A DNA stretch of 5,467 nucleotides from an uncultured Erysipelotrichaceae bacterium (GTDB lineage Bacteria > Bacillota_I > Bacilli_A > Erysipelotrichales > Erysipelotrichaceae), in assembly GCA_905201565.1 (NCBI GenBank), contig CAJKOS010000129.1:1-5467 (forward strand). Reading direction: 5' to 3'. This document shows positions 1-5,312 of the stretch, one piece after another (within the stretch, counting starts at the first letter, position 1; every line of letters begins with the position of its first letter). The position numbers and the translations under genes were made by a program. Below the pieces are notes generated by a model that had not been told where the DNA came from, searched no databases, and saw nothing but the letters and a program-made list of their open reading frames with translations.

Positions 1-16
1 TTTTATCATTAATCAT

Positions 17-25
17 ATTTTACCA
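17..25 (-). promoter_or_regulatory. Extended -10 promoter for a gene beyond the left edge
   Basis: The minus strand reads TGGTAAAAT within GTATATGGCATATGGTAAAAT, 18 bases after the degV terminator T tract. The expected start is about position 10, pointing off the window. ATATGG occurs twice here in a 7-base tandem. No coding region is visible in bases 1-42. Confidence 0.5.
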
Positions 26-42
26 TATGCCATATACTTTTA

Positions 43-94
43 CAAATAAAAGCGCCACCTTACTCACGACTAAAGTCACGAGAATGCGGCGGCG
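43..94 (-). terminator. Compound hairpin terminator downstream of degV
   Basis: The minus transcript can form a 7-bp GC-rich outer stem (88-94 with 53-59), a small asymmetric internal loop, an 8-bp inner stem (75-82 with 63-70) and a 4-base loop (71-74), followed by CTTTTATTTG. It begins 7 bases after the degV stop. Three pairs (57/90, 66/79, 67/78) are G-U on this strand and A-C mismatches on the other, so it serves minus-strand transcripts. Confidence 0.8.
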
Positions 95-101
95 AATTTA
101 T

Positions 102-980
102 TCAAGCTTCTCTAGATGAACCAAAAGCTACCACGGCAAGGAATCCCGGTCCGATATGTCCCATGATAACCGGTCCAAGGCGGTACAGGTTGACATTGTC
201 AAACTGTGGGTACTTTTGCTGGAATTCCTGCTTGAAGAGCTGGCCATCTTCATCTTCACCAGAATAGACAAGGGCAATTTCATGTTTGCCTGTTTCTTCA
301 TTGAAGTTCTTTGCACAATCTTCCAGAAGCTGTTTTCTGCACTTCTGGTGTCCACGGACCTTGCTGTAGGCAACAAGCTTTCCTTCATCGTCCACAATGA
401 TCAGCGGCTTGATGGAAAGAAGTGAACCAACAATGGCAGAAGCGTTGGAAAGACGTCCACCTCTTCTCAGCCACTTGAGATCATTGACCATGAATCTGCC
501 AGTGATGTGGTTCTTTTCAGCATTAGAAAACTCTACAATCTCTTCAAAAGAAGCACCATTTTCTTTTCTTGTGACTGCTTCCTTGAGAAGAATGCCAAGT
601 AGTAATGTCACACAGTTTGTATCAATGACTTCAATCTTTCTTTCCGGATACTTCTCTTTGAGATTCTTTGCTGCAAGCAAAGAATTGTTATAGGAAGAAG
701 TCAGTGCCTTGCACATATCCATGAAGATGATGTCCTTGCCTTCTTTGAGAATGGACTCAAAGAACTTTTCATAGGAATACAGGGAAACAGCTGCTGTTGT
801 GACCCCGTGATCCTCATCCATCTGTTCCTTGACAAATACCTTTGTGTCCGGATGGCACTCATCCGCATAGTCTTTGCCATCAATTGTAAATGTATATGAG
901 ATAAATGGTACATGGTGTTCATTCAGCCATGCGGCCTCCAGATCACATGTAGAACCTGTTGCGATAACATATTCACTCAT
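102..980 (-). CDS. DegV family (fatty acid-binding) protein
   Basis: This 292-residue protein has the usual length and two-domain layout of the DegV family. Characterised members bind one fatty acid and, as FakB, present it to the kinase FakA for phosphorylation and entry into phospholipid synthesis. Landmarks are the N-terminal YVIATGSTCDL (4-14), TTAAVS (61-66), KALTSSYNNS (91-100), VIDTNCVT in the domain-linking region, the strong signature DLKWLRRGGRLS (167-178) followed by LLSIKPLI, and GHIGPGF (274-280). Some ligand-pocket motifs are altered. The usual DST near the N terminus is GST (Asp replaced by Gly9), and the usual SGT is TSS (94-96). It is a cytosolic protein with no signal peptide. 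It stands alone with its own promoter and terminators on both sides, and no fakA-like gene is in the window, so which fatty acid it binds, if any, is open. Confidence 0.92.
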   Translation of the reverse strand: MSEYVIATGSTCDLEAAWLNEHHVPFISYTFTIDGKDYADECHPDTKVFVKEQMDEDHGVTTAAVSLYSYEKFFESILKEGKDIIFMDMCKALTSSYNNSLLAAKNLKEKYPERKIEVIDTNCVTLLLGILLKEAVTRKENGASFEEIVEFSNAEKNHITGRFMVNDLKWLRRGGRLSNASAIVGSLLSIKPLIIVDDEGKLVAYSKVRGHQKCRKQLLEDCAKNFNEETGKHEIALVYSGEDEDGQLFKQEFQQKYPQFDNVNLYRLGPVIMGHIGPGFLAVVAFGSSREA

Positions 981-988
981 TGGTCATT

Positions 989-996
989 CCCCCTCT
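989..996 (-). promoter_or_regulatory. Ribosome binding site of degV
   Basis: AGAGGGGG on the minus strand ends 8 bases before ATG 980, a strong and well-spaced Shine-Dalgarno that supports the chosen start. Confidence 0.75.
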
Positions 997-1016
997 GTTA
1001 TCAGAAAACCAACAGA

Positions 1017-1025
1017 ATTCTACCA
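1017..1025 (-). promoter_or_regulatory. Extended -10 promoter for degV
   Basis: The minus strand reads TGGTAGAAT, ten bases after the preceding T tract. A transcript starting near 1010 would have a leader of about 30 bases containing the Shine-Dalgarno at 989-996. No convincing -35 is seen. The surrounding GCATATGGTA (1021-1030) recurs exactly at 21-30. Confidence 0.6.
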
Positions 1026-1034
1026 TATGCAGGC

Positions 1035-1073
1035 AAAAAAGAAAGTAACCATTCCGACATGAAAACGGTTACT
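1035..1073 (-). terminator. Rho-independent terminator ending the NusG-II/Gx operon
   Basis: On the minus strand AGTAACC (1067-1073) pairs with GGTTACT (1044-1050). Five further A-U/G-U pairs give a 12-bp stem with a 6-base loop (1056-1061), followed by TTCTTTTTT down to 1035. The stop codon of the Gx gene (1069-1071) is inside the stem. Three of the pairs are G-U on the minus transcript and would be A-C mismatches on the plus transcript, so it works in one direction. Confidence 0.85.
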
Positions 1074-1584
1074 GTGTATTTTTTGTTAACGGTTTGATGC
1101 GTTTGAGTACCAGATGTGCCACCATTCCTGTCAGGATGCCCATCGGAATGGACCCTAACAAAAGATATGGCAACAGGATGGCAATGCCTGGCTGCATATA
1201 GAACAACATGACGATGACCACCTGTCCTGAGGAATGGGCAATGGCACTGAGGATGGATGTAAACATCAAAGAACTGTGCAATTTATCCAGGATGATGAGC
1301 ACAATACTTGAAAGCACAACACCACCCATACTGATCCAGAATGTCGAGCCAAAGATCATACCCCGCATCAAAGAAGAAATGACGACACGCATCGCATTGA
1401 CGATGATCATATCCTTTACACCAAGCAATCGGATTGTGATCAATGCCACGATGTTGGCAAGACCAATACGCAATATACCAAACAGAAACGGTCCGATATA
1501 AATCGATTCAATCAGGCTCAAGGTTATTGCCATAGCTGATAACAGGGCAAGATAGACGAAGTGTTTTGTTTCTTTGTTTCTCAT
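1069..1584 (-). CDS. Gx transporter family membrane protein (EetB-like; formerly heptaprenyl diphosphate synthase component I)
   Basis: This 171-residue integral membrane protein has about five or six hydrophobic segments (roughly 8-30, 33-55, 58-74, 79-99, 106-128 and 132-160). Family landmarks are E26 in SLIES, RIGLAN at 39-44, R67 in the third segment, SMGG at 86-89, and AHSSGQ at 116-121 (usually AHNxGQ). The old database name 'heptaprenyl diphosphate synthase component I' is probably misleading, since there is no prenyltransferase motif. It starts inside the NusG-II stop codon (ATGA), so the two are almost certainly made together. The fold resembles small-molecule S-component-like membrane proteins. 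Pairing with NusG-II proteins suggests an envelope redox or flavin/quinone-related complex, which is inference. Its TAA lies within the terminator stem. Confidence 0.87.
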   Translation of the reverse strand: MRNKETKHFVYLALLSAMAITLSLIESIYIGPFLFGILRIGLANIVALITIRLLGVKDMIIVNAMRVVISSLMRGMIFGSTFWISMGGVVLSSIVLIILDKLHSSLMFTSILSAIAHSSGQVVIVMLFYMQPGIAILLPYLLLGSIPMGILTGMVAHLVLKRIKPLTKNTQ

Positions 1585-1943
1585 GATGCAGGTGTTTCCT
1601 CAACCACTACCACATTATTCGGAAGACAGGTAATCGGAAGGTACTCCCCTTCACCAATCCAGCCCATCTCTGCACAGATGTGGTTTGGACACTCTTCGTT
1701 TGTTACCCGCCACTTTCCATCTTTGACTTCCACATCCAGTGTGCCATAGTCACCTTCAATGGTATAGACAGCATCAATGCCTGAATCAAATTCCTGCACA
1801 ATCTTGTTGCGATGATAAATCGCAACCATGACACCTTTTGTCTCGGATGTTTTCGATACATTTTTTGGCACATTTAATGCAACAATGGCAACAACTGCGA
1901 TTAGCGCAATCACAGCCAGTATGATGATTTCCTTCTTTTTCAT
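1581..1943 (-). CDS. NusG domain II-containing membrane-anchored protein (EetA-like)
   Basis: This 120-residue protein belongs to the stand-alone NusG_II family, which despite its name is not a transcription factor. Residues 1-4 (MKKK) and the hydrophobic helix at about 6-25 form a membrane anchor or uncleaved signal. The rest is an external beta-rich domain ending in the family signature: C85-P-x3-C90, a Gly-rich turn (GWIGEGE), then C106-LPN followed by VVVVEE. The cysteines may bind metal or form a disulfide. It overlaps the Gx transporter gene by ATGA. In flavin-based extracellular electron transfer loci of Listeria and lactobacilli, a comparable pair is, to my recollection, called EetA/EetB; that role is inferred here. 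I prefer ATG 1943 because its product begins MKKK. The in-frame ATG 1953-1955 overlaps the putative -10 box. Neither start has a clear Shine-Dalgarno sequence. Confidence 0.85.
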   Translation of the reverse strand: MKKKEIIILAVIALIAVVAIVALNVPKNVSKTSETKGVMVAIYHRNKIVQEFDSGIDAVYTIEGDYGTLDVEVKDGKWRVTNEECPNHICAEMGWIGEGEYLPITCLPNNVVVVEETPAS

Positions 1944-1953
1944 AACGCAAAGC

Positions 1954-1962
1954 ATTATACCA
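1954..1962 (-). promoter_or_regulatory. Extended -10 promoter for the NusG-II/Gx operon
   Basis: The minus strand reads TGGTATAAT, a perfect TGn extension with consensus TATAAT, only 11 bases beyond the preceding T tract. There is no good -35. The expected start at about 1947 is only a few bases before ATG 1943, which would make the mRNA leaderless or nearly so. Confidence 0.6.
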
Positions 1963-1973
1963 TCTGTCTCAAC

Positions 1974-1997
1974 AAAAAAGGAAGGATTAACCTTCCT
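1974..1997 (-). terminator. Rho-independent terminator ending the aro/zinc-ribbon unit
   Basis: On the minus strand a 7-bp perfect stem (AGGAAGG/CCTTCCT, 1991-1997 with 1979-1985) closes a 5-base loop and runs into a T tract at 1974-1979. The TAA stop of the zinc-ribbon gene (1987-1989) lies inside the loop. Confidence 0.8.
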
Positions 1998-2712
1998 CTG
2001 CTGGTGTGTATTTCACCCATTCATCATTACTGTCAGCGATCCACTGCTCATCACCAATCCTGTACCATGTATAGTCTTCATCATTTCTGATTTCATAGAC
2101 ATCATGTTCCGTATCAACTTCAACAATACCAAGAACTGGTGCTGAAGTATCCGGAGATGTGCGGACATTGATGATATCCTCAAGGATTAACGCTTTGCCA
2201 ATAGCACTGCCATCCGGATTGGCTGTTGCAGAAGCAGTATCTGGAGTAGCAGTTACTTCTGCAGAAGGTGTTGGTGTTGCAACACTTCCTGCATCGTCTT
2301 TGTTTTTACCACCCATCACAAGCATGGCAACGATGAGCACAACAACAAGCAATACGACAACAACCCCAAGAATCAGCGAAAGCTTGCGGGTTGTATCCGG
2401 CAGATTATCAAACTTATCCTTCAGCTCTTCTGCCTTTTCAGAAGTACATGCAAGAGACTTCCCAGCTTTCTTCTTCCACTTCTTCCATCTGTTTTTGATC
2501 TTTTTGCCAATCACAAGTTTCTTTTTCTTCACCTGTGGCAATTCCTGTGTATCTTCTTCATCAATCGTATTCTGCACAGAGGTAAACCGCAGAATGGATG
2601 TACCATCATCTTCTGATCTTCTGAATTGCGTACCTCCACATGTTGGACAGATATCTCTGTCAATATCTACTTTAGCCCCACAATTCACACAGATTTTCTT
2701 GCGTTGTCCCAT
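1987..2712 (-). CDS. Zinc-ribbon, single-pass membrane protein with extracellular SH3-like domain
   Basis: This 241-residue protein has no recognised specific function. In order it shows: a zinc ribbon at 8-27 with C8-x2-C11 and C22-x2-C25; an acidic region around 50-57; a lysine-rich stretch at 62-85; one strongly hydrophobic helix at about 111-133; a low-complexity Thr/Pro/Ala linker at about 141-170; and an SH3b-like domain at about 171-235, recognised by INVRTSPDTSAPVLG, WYRI and QWIADS. The positive-inside rule puts the zinc ribbon in the cytoplasm and the SH3 domain outside. SH3b domains often bind cell-wall peptides, and zinc-ribbon/TM/extracellular layouts occur in envelope proteins such as TcaA, so a wall-sensing or wall-anchored role is an inference. 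It lies 48 bases after aroQ on the same strand with no terminator between, yet nothing in it suggests aromatic metabolism. Its stop codon sits in the loop of the following terminator. Confidence 0.85.
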   Translation of the reverse strand: MGQRKKICVNCGAKVDIDRDICPTCGGTQFRRSEDDGTSILRFTSVQNTIDEEDTQELPQVKKKKLVIGKKIKNRWKKWKKKAGKSLACTSEKAEELKDKFDNLPDTTRKLSLILGVVVVLLVVVLIVAMLVMGGKNKDDAGSVATPTPSAEVTATPDTASATANPDGSAIGKALILEDIINVRTSPDTSAPVLGIVEVDTEHDVYEIRNDEDYTWYRIGDEQWIADSNDEWVKYTPAEEG

Positions 2713-2722
2713 TGCGATCACA

Positions 2723-2727
2723 CTCCT
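2723..2727 (-). promoter_or_regulatory. Ribosome binding site fixing the start of the zinc-ribbon/SH3 gene
   Basis: AGGAG on the minus strand lies 10 bases before ATG 2712 but only 1 base before the in-frame GTG at 2721. The spacing rules out the GTG and selects the ATG, removing three residues from the longest possible reading frame. Confidence 0.7.
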
Positions 2728-2748
2728 GCACTACTTTTGAACAGAACT

Positions 2749-2757
2749 ATTGTAGCA
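2749..2757 (-). promoter_or_regulatory. Possible extended -10 promoter for the zinc-ribbon/SH3 gene
   Basis: The minus strand reads TGCTACAAT in the 48-base gap between aroQ and the next gene, fitting TGn-TAnAAT. I see no convincing -35 hexamer 16-18 bases upstream, where the sequence is the 3' end of aroQ. A start near 2742 would leave a leader of about 30 bases including the AGGAG site. It may be an internal promoter that partly separates this gene from the aro operon. Confidence 0.4.
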
Positions 2758-2760
2758 GAT

Positions 2761-3201
2761 TTATTGTTTTACAGAAGAAAGGATTGCATCAATCCCTTCC
2801 TTGTAGCCGGCAATACCATGCCCTTTAATCTGGGCAAGGCAATATGATGCCGCATAGCTGATATGGCGGAATTCTTCCCGGCTGTTGATATCGCTGATAT
2901 GCACCTCCACTACCGGAATCGGGGCAATCGCCTTCACCGCATCCGCAATCGCAACACTTGTATGCGTATACGCACCCGGATTCATGACAATGCCATCATA
3001 CCCTTTGAAATAGGCTTCCTGAATCCAGTCCACCAGATCACCCTCATGATTGCTCTGACGGAAATCTGTTTCTACACCAATTTCATCCGCATACGTTTTG
3101 ATATCCTTTAACATATCTTCATAGGACACTGTGCCATAAATACCCTTTTCCCGGATACCGACCATATTCAGATTTGGTCCATTCAATACCATGATCTTCA
3201 T
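2761..3201 (-). CDS. aroQ: Type II 3-dehydroquinate dehydratase
   Basis: It dehydrates 3-dehydroquinate to 3-dehydroshikimate, the third shikimate step, as a cytoplasmic enzyme that is a dodecamer in characterised family members. The 146 residues match the usual family length of about 145-150. The start NGPNLN (7-12) is the family signature. The mobile lid carries R17 and the catalytic Tyr22 in REKGIYG. N74-P-G-A-Y-T-H follows, then VEVHISDINSREEFR with H101 and R108/R112, which match the catalytic His and substrate-binding Arg positions of known members. The ATG at 3201 lies one base after the tyrA stop and has a good AAGGTG site at 3209-3214, seven bases upstream. No terminator is visible after it, so transcription may run on into the zinc-ribbon gene. 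Confidence 0.97.
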   Translation of the reverse strand: MKIMVLNGPNLNMVGIREKGIYGTVSYEDMLKDIKTYADEIGVETDFRQSNHEGDLVDWIQEAYFKGYDGIVMNPGAYTHTSVAIADAVKAIAPIPVVEVHISDINSREEFRHISYAASYCLAQIKGHGIAGYKEGIDAILSSVKQ

Positions 3202-3202
3202 T

Positions 3203-4054
3203 TCAATTCACCTTCTTCTTATTGAAATATGCTCTTCTTTCCGTAGAAAGCCTGAGCTTTTCCTGCATAGAAGCATAATCTTCATCCGCAATCAGCTTCT
3301 TGAATGCCTGCATTTCCTCTGTAAAAGCATCAATCTCCTTCATGAGATAATCCTTGTTCAACACAAAGAGCTCTGGCCACAACAACTCATTGATATTGGC
3401 AATCCGGGTAAGATCCCTGAATGAATCACCCGTATAATCCGCAAGATCCGTATTATCTGCCACATTCATCAACGATACCGCAATGACATGTGTCAGCTGG
3501 GAAAGGAAACCAACCATCCGGTCATGTTCTTCTGCTGTCAGTTCCACAATGTTGCCAAAACCAAGAATATGGGCAATTTCATATGCCATGTCCTTTGCCT
3601 TTTCACTGTTATGTTCTGGCACAATGATGAAATTGGCATTGGTGAAACAGTTTTCATCCGCATAGGATAGACCCCTTGACTCCCTGCCAGCCATCGGATG
3701 ACAGGCAATATACTCCACCCCTTCCGGAAGAAGAGCATTCACCTTCTCCATCACCGCTCTTTTGACACCTGTCACATCGGTCAGAATGCACCCCGGTTTG
3801 AGATACTTTCCATGATCCTTAATCCATTGCACAAAGGTATGGGGATAGAGACAGGAAATGACAATATCGCTGTCTTTGACAAACGATGGATCACTGCTGC
3901 CTTCCACAATCCATCCATTATCCAAAGCAGTATGCAATGCCCCTCCATCAATATCGATGGCACATACATCAATCCCTGCCTTATGCAGACCTTTGGCATA
4001 ACTGCCACCCAATACACCAAGTCCAAGTATGGTAATTCTCTTATCCTTCAACAT
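3203..4054 (-). CDS. tyrA: Prephenate dehydrogenase, short form without ACT domain
   Basis: It oxidatively decarboxylates prephenate to 4-hydroxyphenylpyruvate with NAD(P)+, the committed tyrosine step. The 283-residue protein starts with a Rossmann fold: GLGVLGGS carries the GxGxxG turn (G11, G13, G16), and D34 in AIDID fits an NAD-type acidic residue. Further motifs are TDVTGVK at 92-98, HPMAGRESRG at 119-128 (the active-site His region), LSQLTH, and FRDLTRIA in the helical C-terminal dimerisation domain. The protein ends soon after this domain, so the ACT domain found in longer Firmicutes TyrA proteins is absent. I chose ATG 4054 because translation from there begins MLKDKRITILG, right at the Rossmann fold, with AGGTGG just upstream. 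The in-frame ATG at 4129 would add 25 basic residues lying wholly inside aroA. The start overlaps aroA by 14 bases; the stop is one base before aroQ. Confidence 0.95.
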   Translation of the reverse strand: MLKDKRITILGLGVLGGSYAKGLHKAGIDVCAIDIDGGALHTALDNGWIVEGSSDPSFVKDSDIVISCLYPHTFVQWIKDHGKYLKPGCILTDVTGVKRAVMEKVNALLPEGVEYIACHPMAGRESRGLSYADENCFTNANFIIVPEHNSEKAKDMAYEIAHILGFGNIVELTAEEHDRMVGFLSQLTHVIAVSLMNVADNTDLADYTGDSFRDLTRIANINELLWPELFVLNKDYLMKEIDAFTEEMQAFKKLIADEDYASMQEKLRLSTERRAYFNKKKVN

Positions 4055-5312
4055 AATCCACCTGTACCCCACATTGCTTAAGATCCTCAAAGAATGCCGG
4101 ATAGCTTTTCTCAATCGCCTCAGCGCCACAAATCTCTACCGGCTTTTCGCATACCGCACAAAGCACACTCAATGCCATCACAATCCGATGATCATTATGT
4201 CCATCAAGCTTTACACCACCACGTATGTCCGTCTTTCCTTTGACAATCACCGTACCACCATCACTATGGATATCGCAGCCAAGCTTATGCAGCTCTTCTT
4301 CCATACAGGCAATGCGGTCACTTTCCTTGATGCGCAGCCTTTCACAATGGGTGAATACCGTTTCTCCTTCCACCTGTGTCGCAAGGGCAAACAACACCGG
4401 TCCAAGATCCGGACAATCCGCAAGATCCACATGTATACCATGTAATCTGTCCCCCATAAACCGGTAACCATCTTCCACTTCCTCAACAACACCACCAAAA
4501 TTGCGGATGATATCGAGGATTACATGGTCACCCTGATGGGAAGCATGATCCGCATGATGCACGGTTATCGGAACACCAGCAATACAGGCAAGTGAGGCAA
4601 AGAATGCCATCTGTGAATCATCACCACTAACCGCATAATCAATAGGCTCATAGTGCTGCCCACCTTGTATGGAATAGACAAGACCTTGGCGATGAATCCT
4701 GATACCAGCTCTATGCAATACATCCATGGTGAGGTTGACATAACTTTCCGATTCAAATGGAGGAAGGATGGTCAAGGTACTGTCCCTTTCTGTTAAAGGC
4801 AACGCATAGAGAAGTCCGGTAAAAAACTGAGAAGAAATATCTCCACGGGCTTTGAACTCTCCACCCTGCAGTCCTCCACCCACATAGAGCAGATTCCCTG
4901 CCTTTTCAAAGCGCATACCCCTTTCATGAAACAACTGTTTATAGACCGTCTGCGGTCTTTCCATCAGCCTTCCGCGTCCTGTAAAGATTACCGTCTTATC
5001 CTGCAGCGCCGCAATCGGAATGAGGAAGCGCAATGTGCTGCCGGACTCATTACAATCGATGGCTTCTCCATCATATTGCAATCTCTCCACCCCATAGACA
5101 TAGAGGTCTTCTCCTCTTTCCTCAAAGCGTACACCAAAGTGTTCCATCGCACTTCTTGTCGCAAGGATGTCCTTGTTTGTGCCTGGATGATGCAGAACAC
5201 TTACCCCATTGGATAGGGAAGCCGCAAGGATTGCCCTGTGGCTCAGGGATTTGCTGGCAGGAAGGGGAATTTCCCCTCCTGCAATTGTCCCTGGTTGAAT
5301 GCGCGCAATCAT
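4041..5312 (-). CDS. aroA: 3-phosphoshikimate 1-carboxyvinyltransferase (EPSP synthase)
   Basis: It transfers the enolpyruvyl group of PEP to shikimate 3-phosphate, the sixth shikimate step. At 423 residues the protein is full length. Visible family motifs are LPASKSLSHRA with the substrate lysine K21, NESGSTLR at 88-95, SSQFFTG from S160 (the S-S-Q phosphate-binding motif), the CPDLGP aspartate D302 (equivalent of E. coli D313), LRIKESDR at 326-333 with K329/E330, NDHR with H375-R376, and KSYP at 402-405. The E. coli glyphosate-site glycine (G96) is retained as G91, but the position matching P101 is Phe96. The ATG at 5312 overlaps the DAHP synthase stop as ATGA, with only a weak upstream AGAAG, so coupling rather than a strong Shine-Dalgarno probably drives initiation. 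The gene overlaps tyrA by 14 bases at its 3' end. Confidence 0.97.
   Translation of the reverse strand: MIARIQPGTIAGGEIPLPASKSLSHRAILAASLSNGVSVLHHPGTNKDILATRSAMEHFGVRFEERGEDLYVYGVERLQYDGEAIDCNESGSTLRFLIPIAALQDKTVIFTGRGRLMERPQTVYKQLFHERGMRFEKAGNLLYVGGGLQGGEFKARGDISSQFFTGLLYALPLTERDSTLTILPPFESESYVNLTMDVLHRAGIRIHRQGLVYSIQGGQHYEPIDYAVSGDDSQMAFFASLACIAGVPITVHHADHASHQGDHVILDIIRNFGGVVEEVEDGYRFMGDRLHGIHVDLADCPDLGPVLFALATQVEGETVFTHCERLRIKESDRIACMEEELHKLGCDIHSDGGTVIVKGKTDIRGGVKLDGHNDHRIVMALSVLCAVCEKPVEICGAEAIEKSYPAFFEDLKQCGVQVDYVEG

Noticed and set aside
43..94. The hairpin after degV as a bidirectional terminator.
   Set aside because: Three pairs become A-C mismatches on the plus RNA, there is no comparable T tract on that side, and no plus-strand gene ends there.
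1569..1955. NusG-II protein as a transcription elongation factor.
   Set aside because: It has a membrane anchor and no NGN or KOW transcription domains; the NusG_II name is only a domain-family label.
2713..2721. GTG 2721 as the start of the zinc-ribbon protein.
   Set aside because: It would sit 1 base from the AGGAG site; ATG 2712 has usable spacing.
2159..2740. A 193-residue open frame on the plus strand.
   Set aside because: It is antisense to the zinc-ribbon/SH3 gene, is Ser/Thr/Phe-rich low-complexity sequence reflecting the Lys/Val-rich opposite strand, and has no motif of its own.
4055..4129. A longer tyrA starting at ATG 4129 with 25 extra N-terminal residues.
   Set aside because: The extra stretch is basic, lacks family similarity and lies wholly inside aroA. 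ATG 4054 has an AGGTGG site and begins exactly at the Rossmann fold.
4029..4445. A 138-residue plus-strand open frame opposite aroA.
   Set aside because: No recognisable domain; aroA beneath it is a full-length conserved enzyme, so this is a shadow frame.
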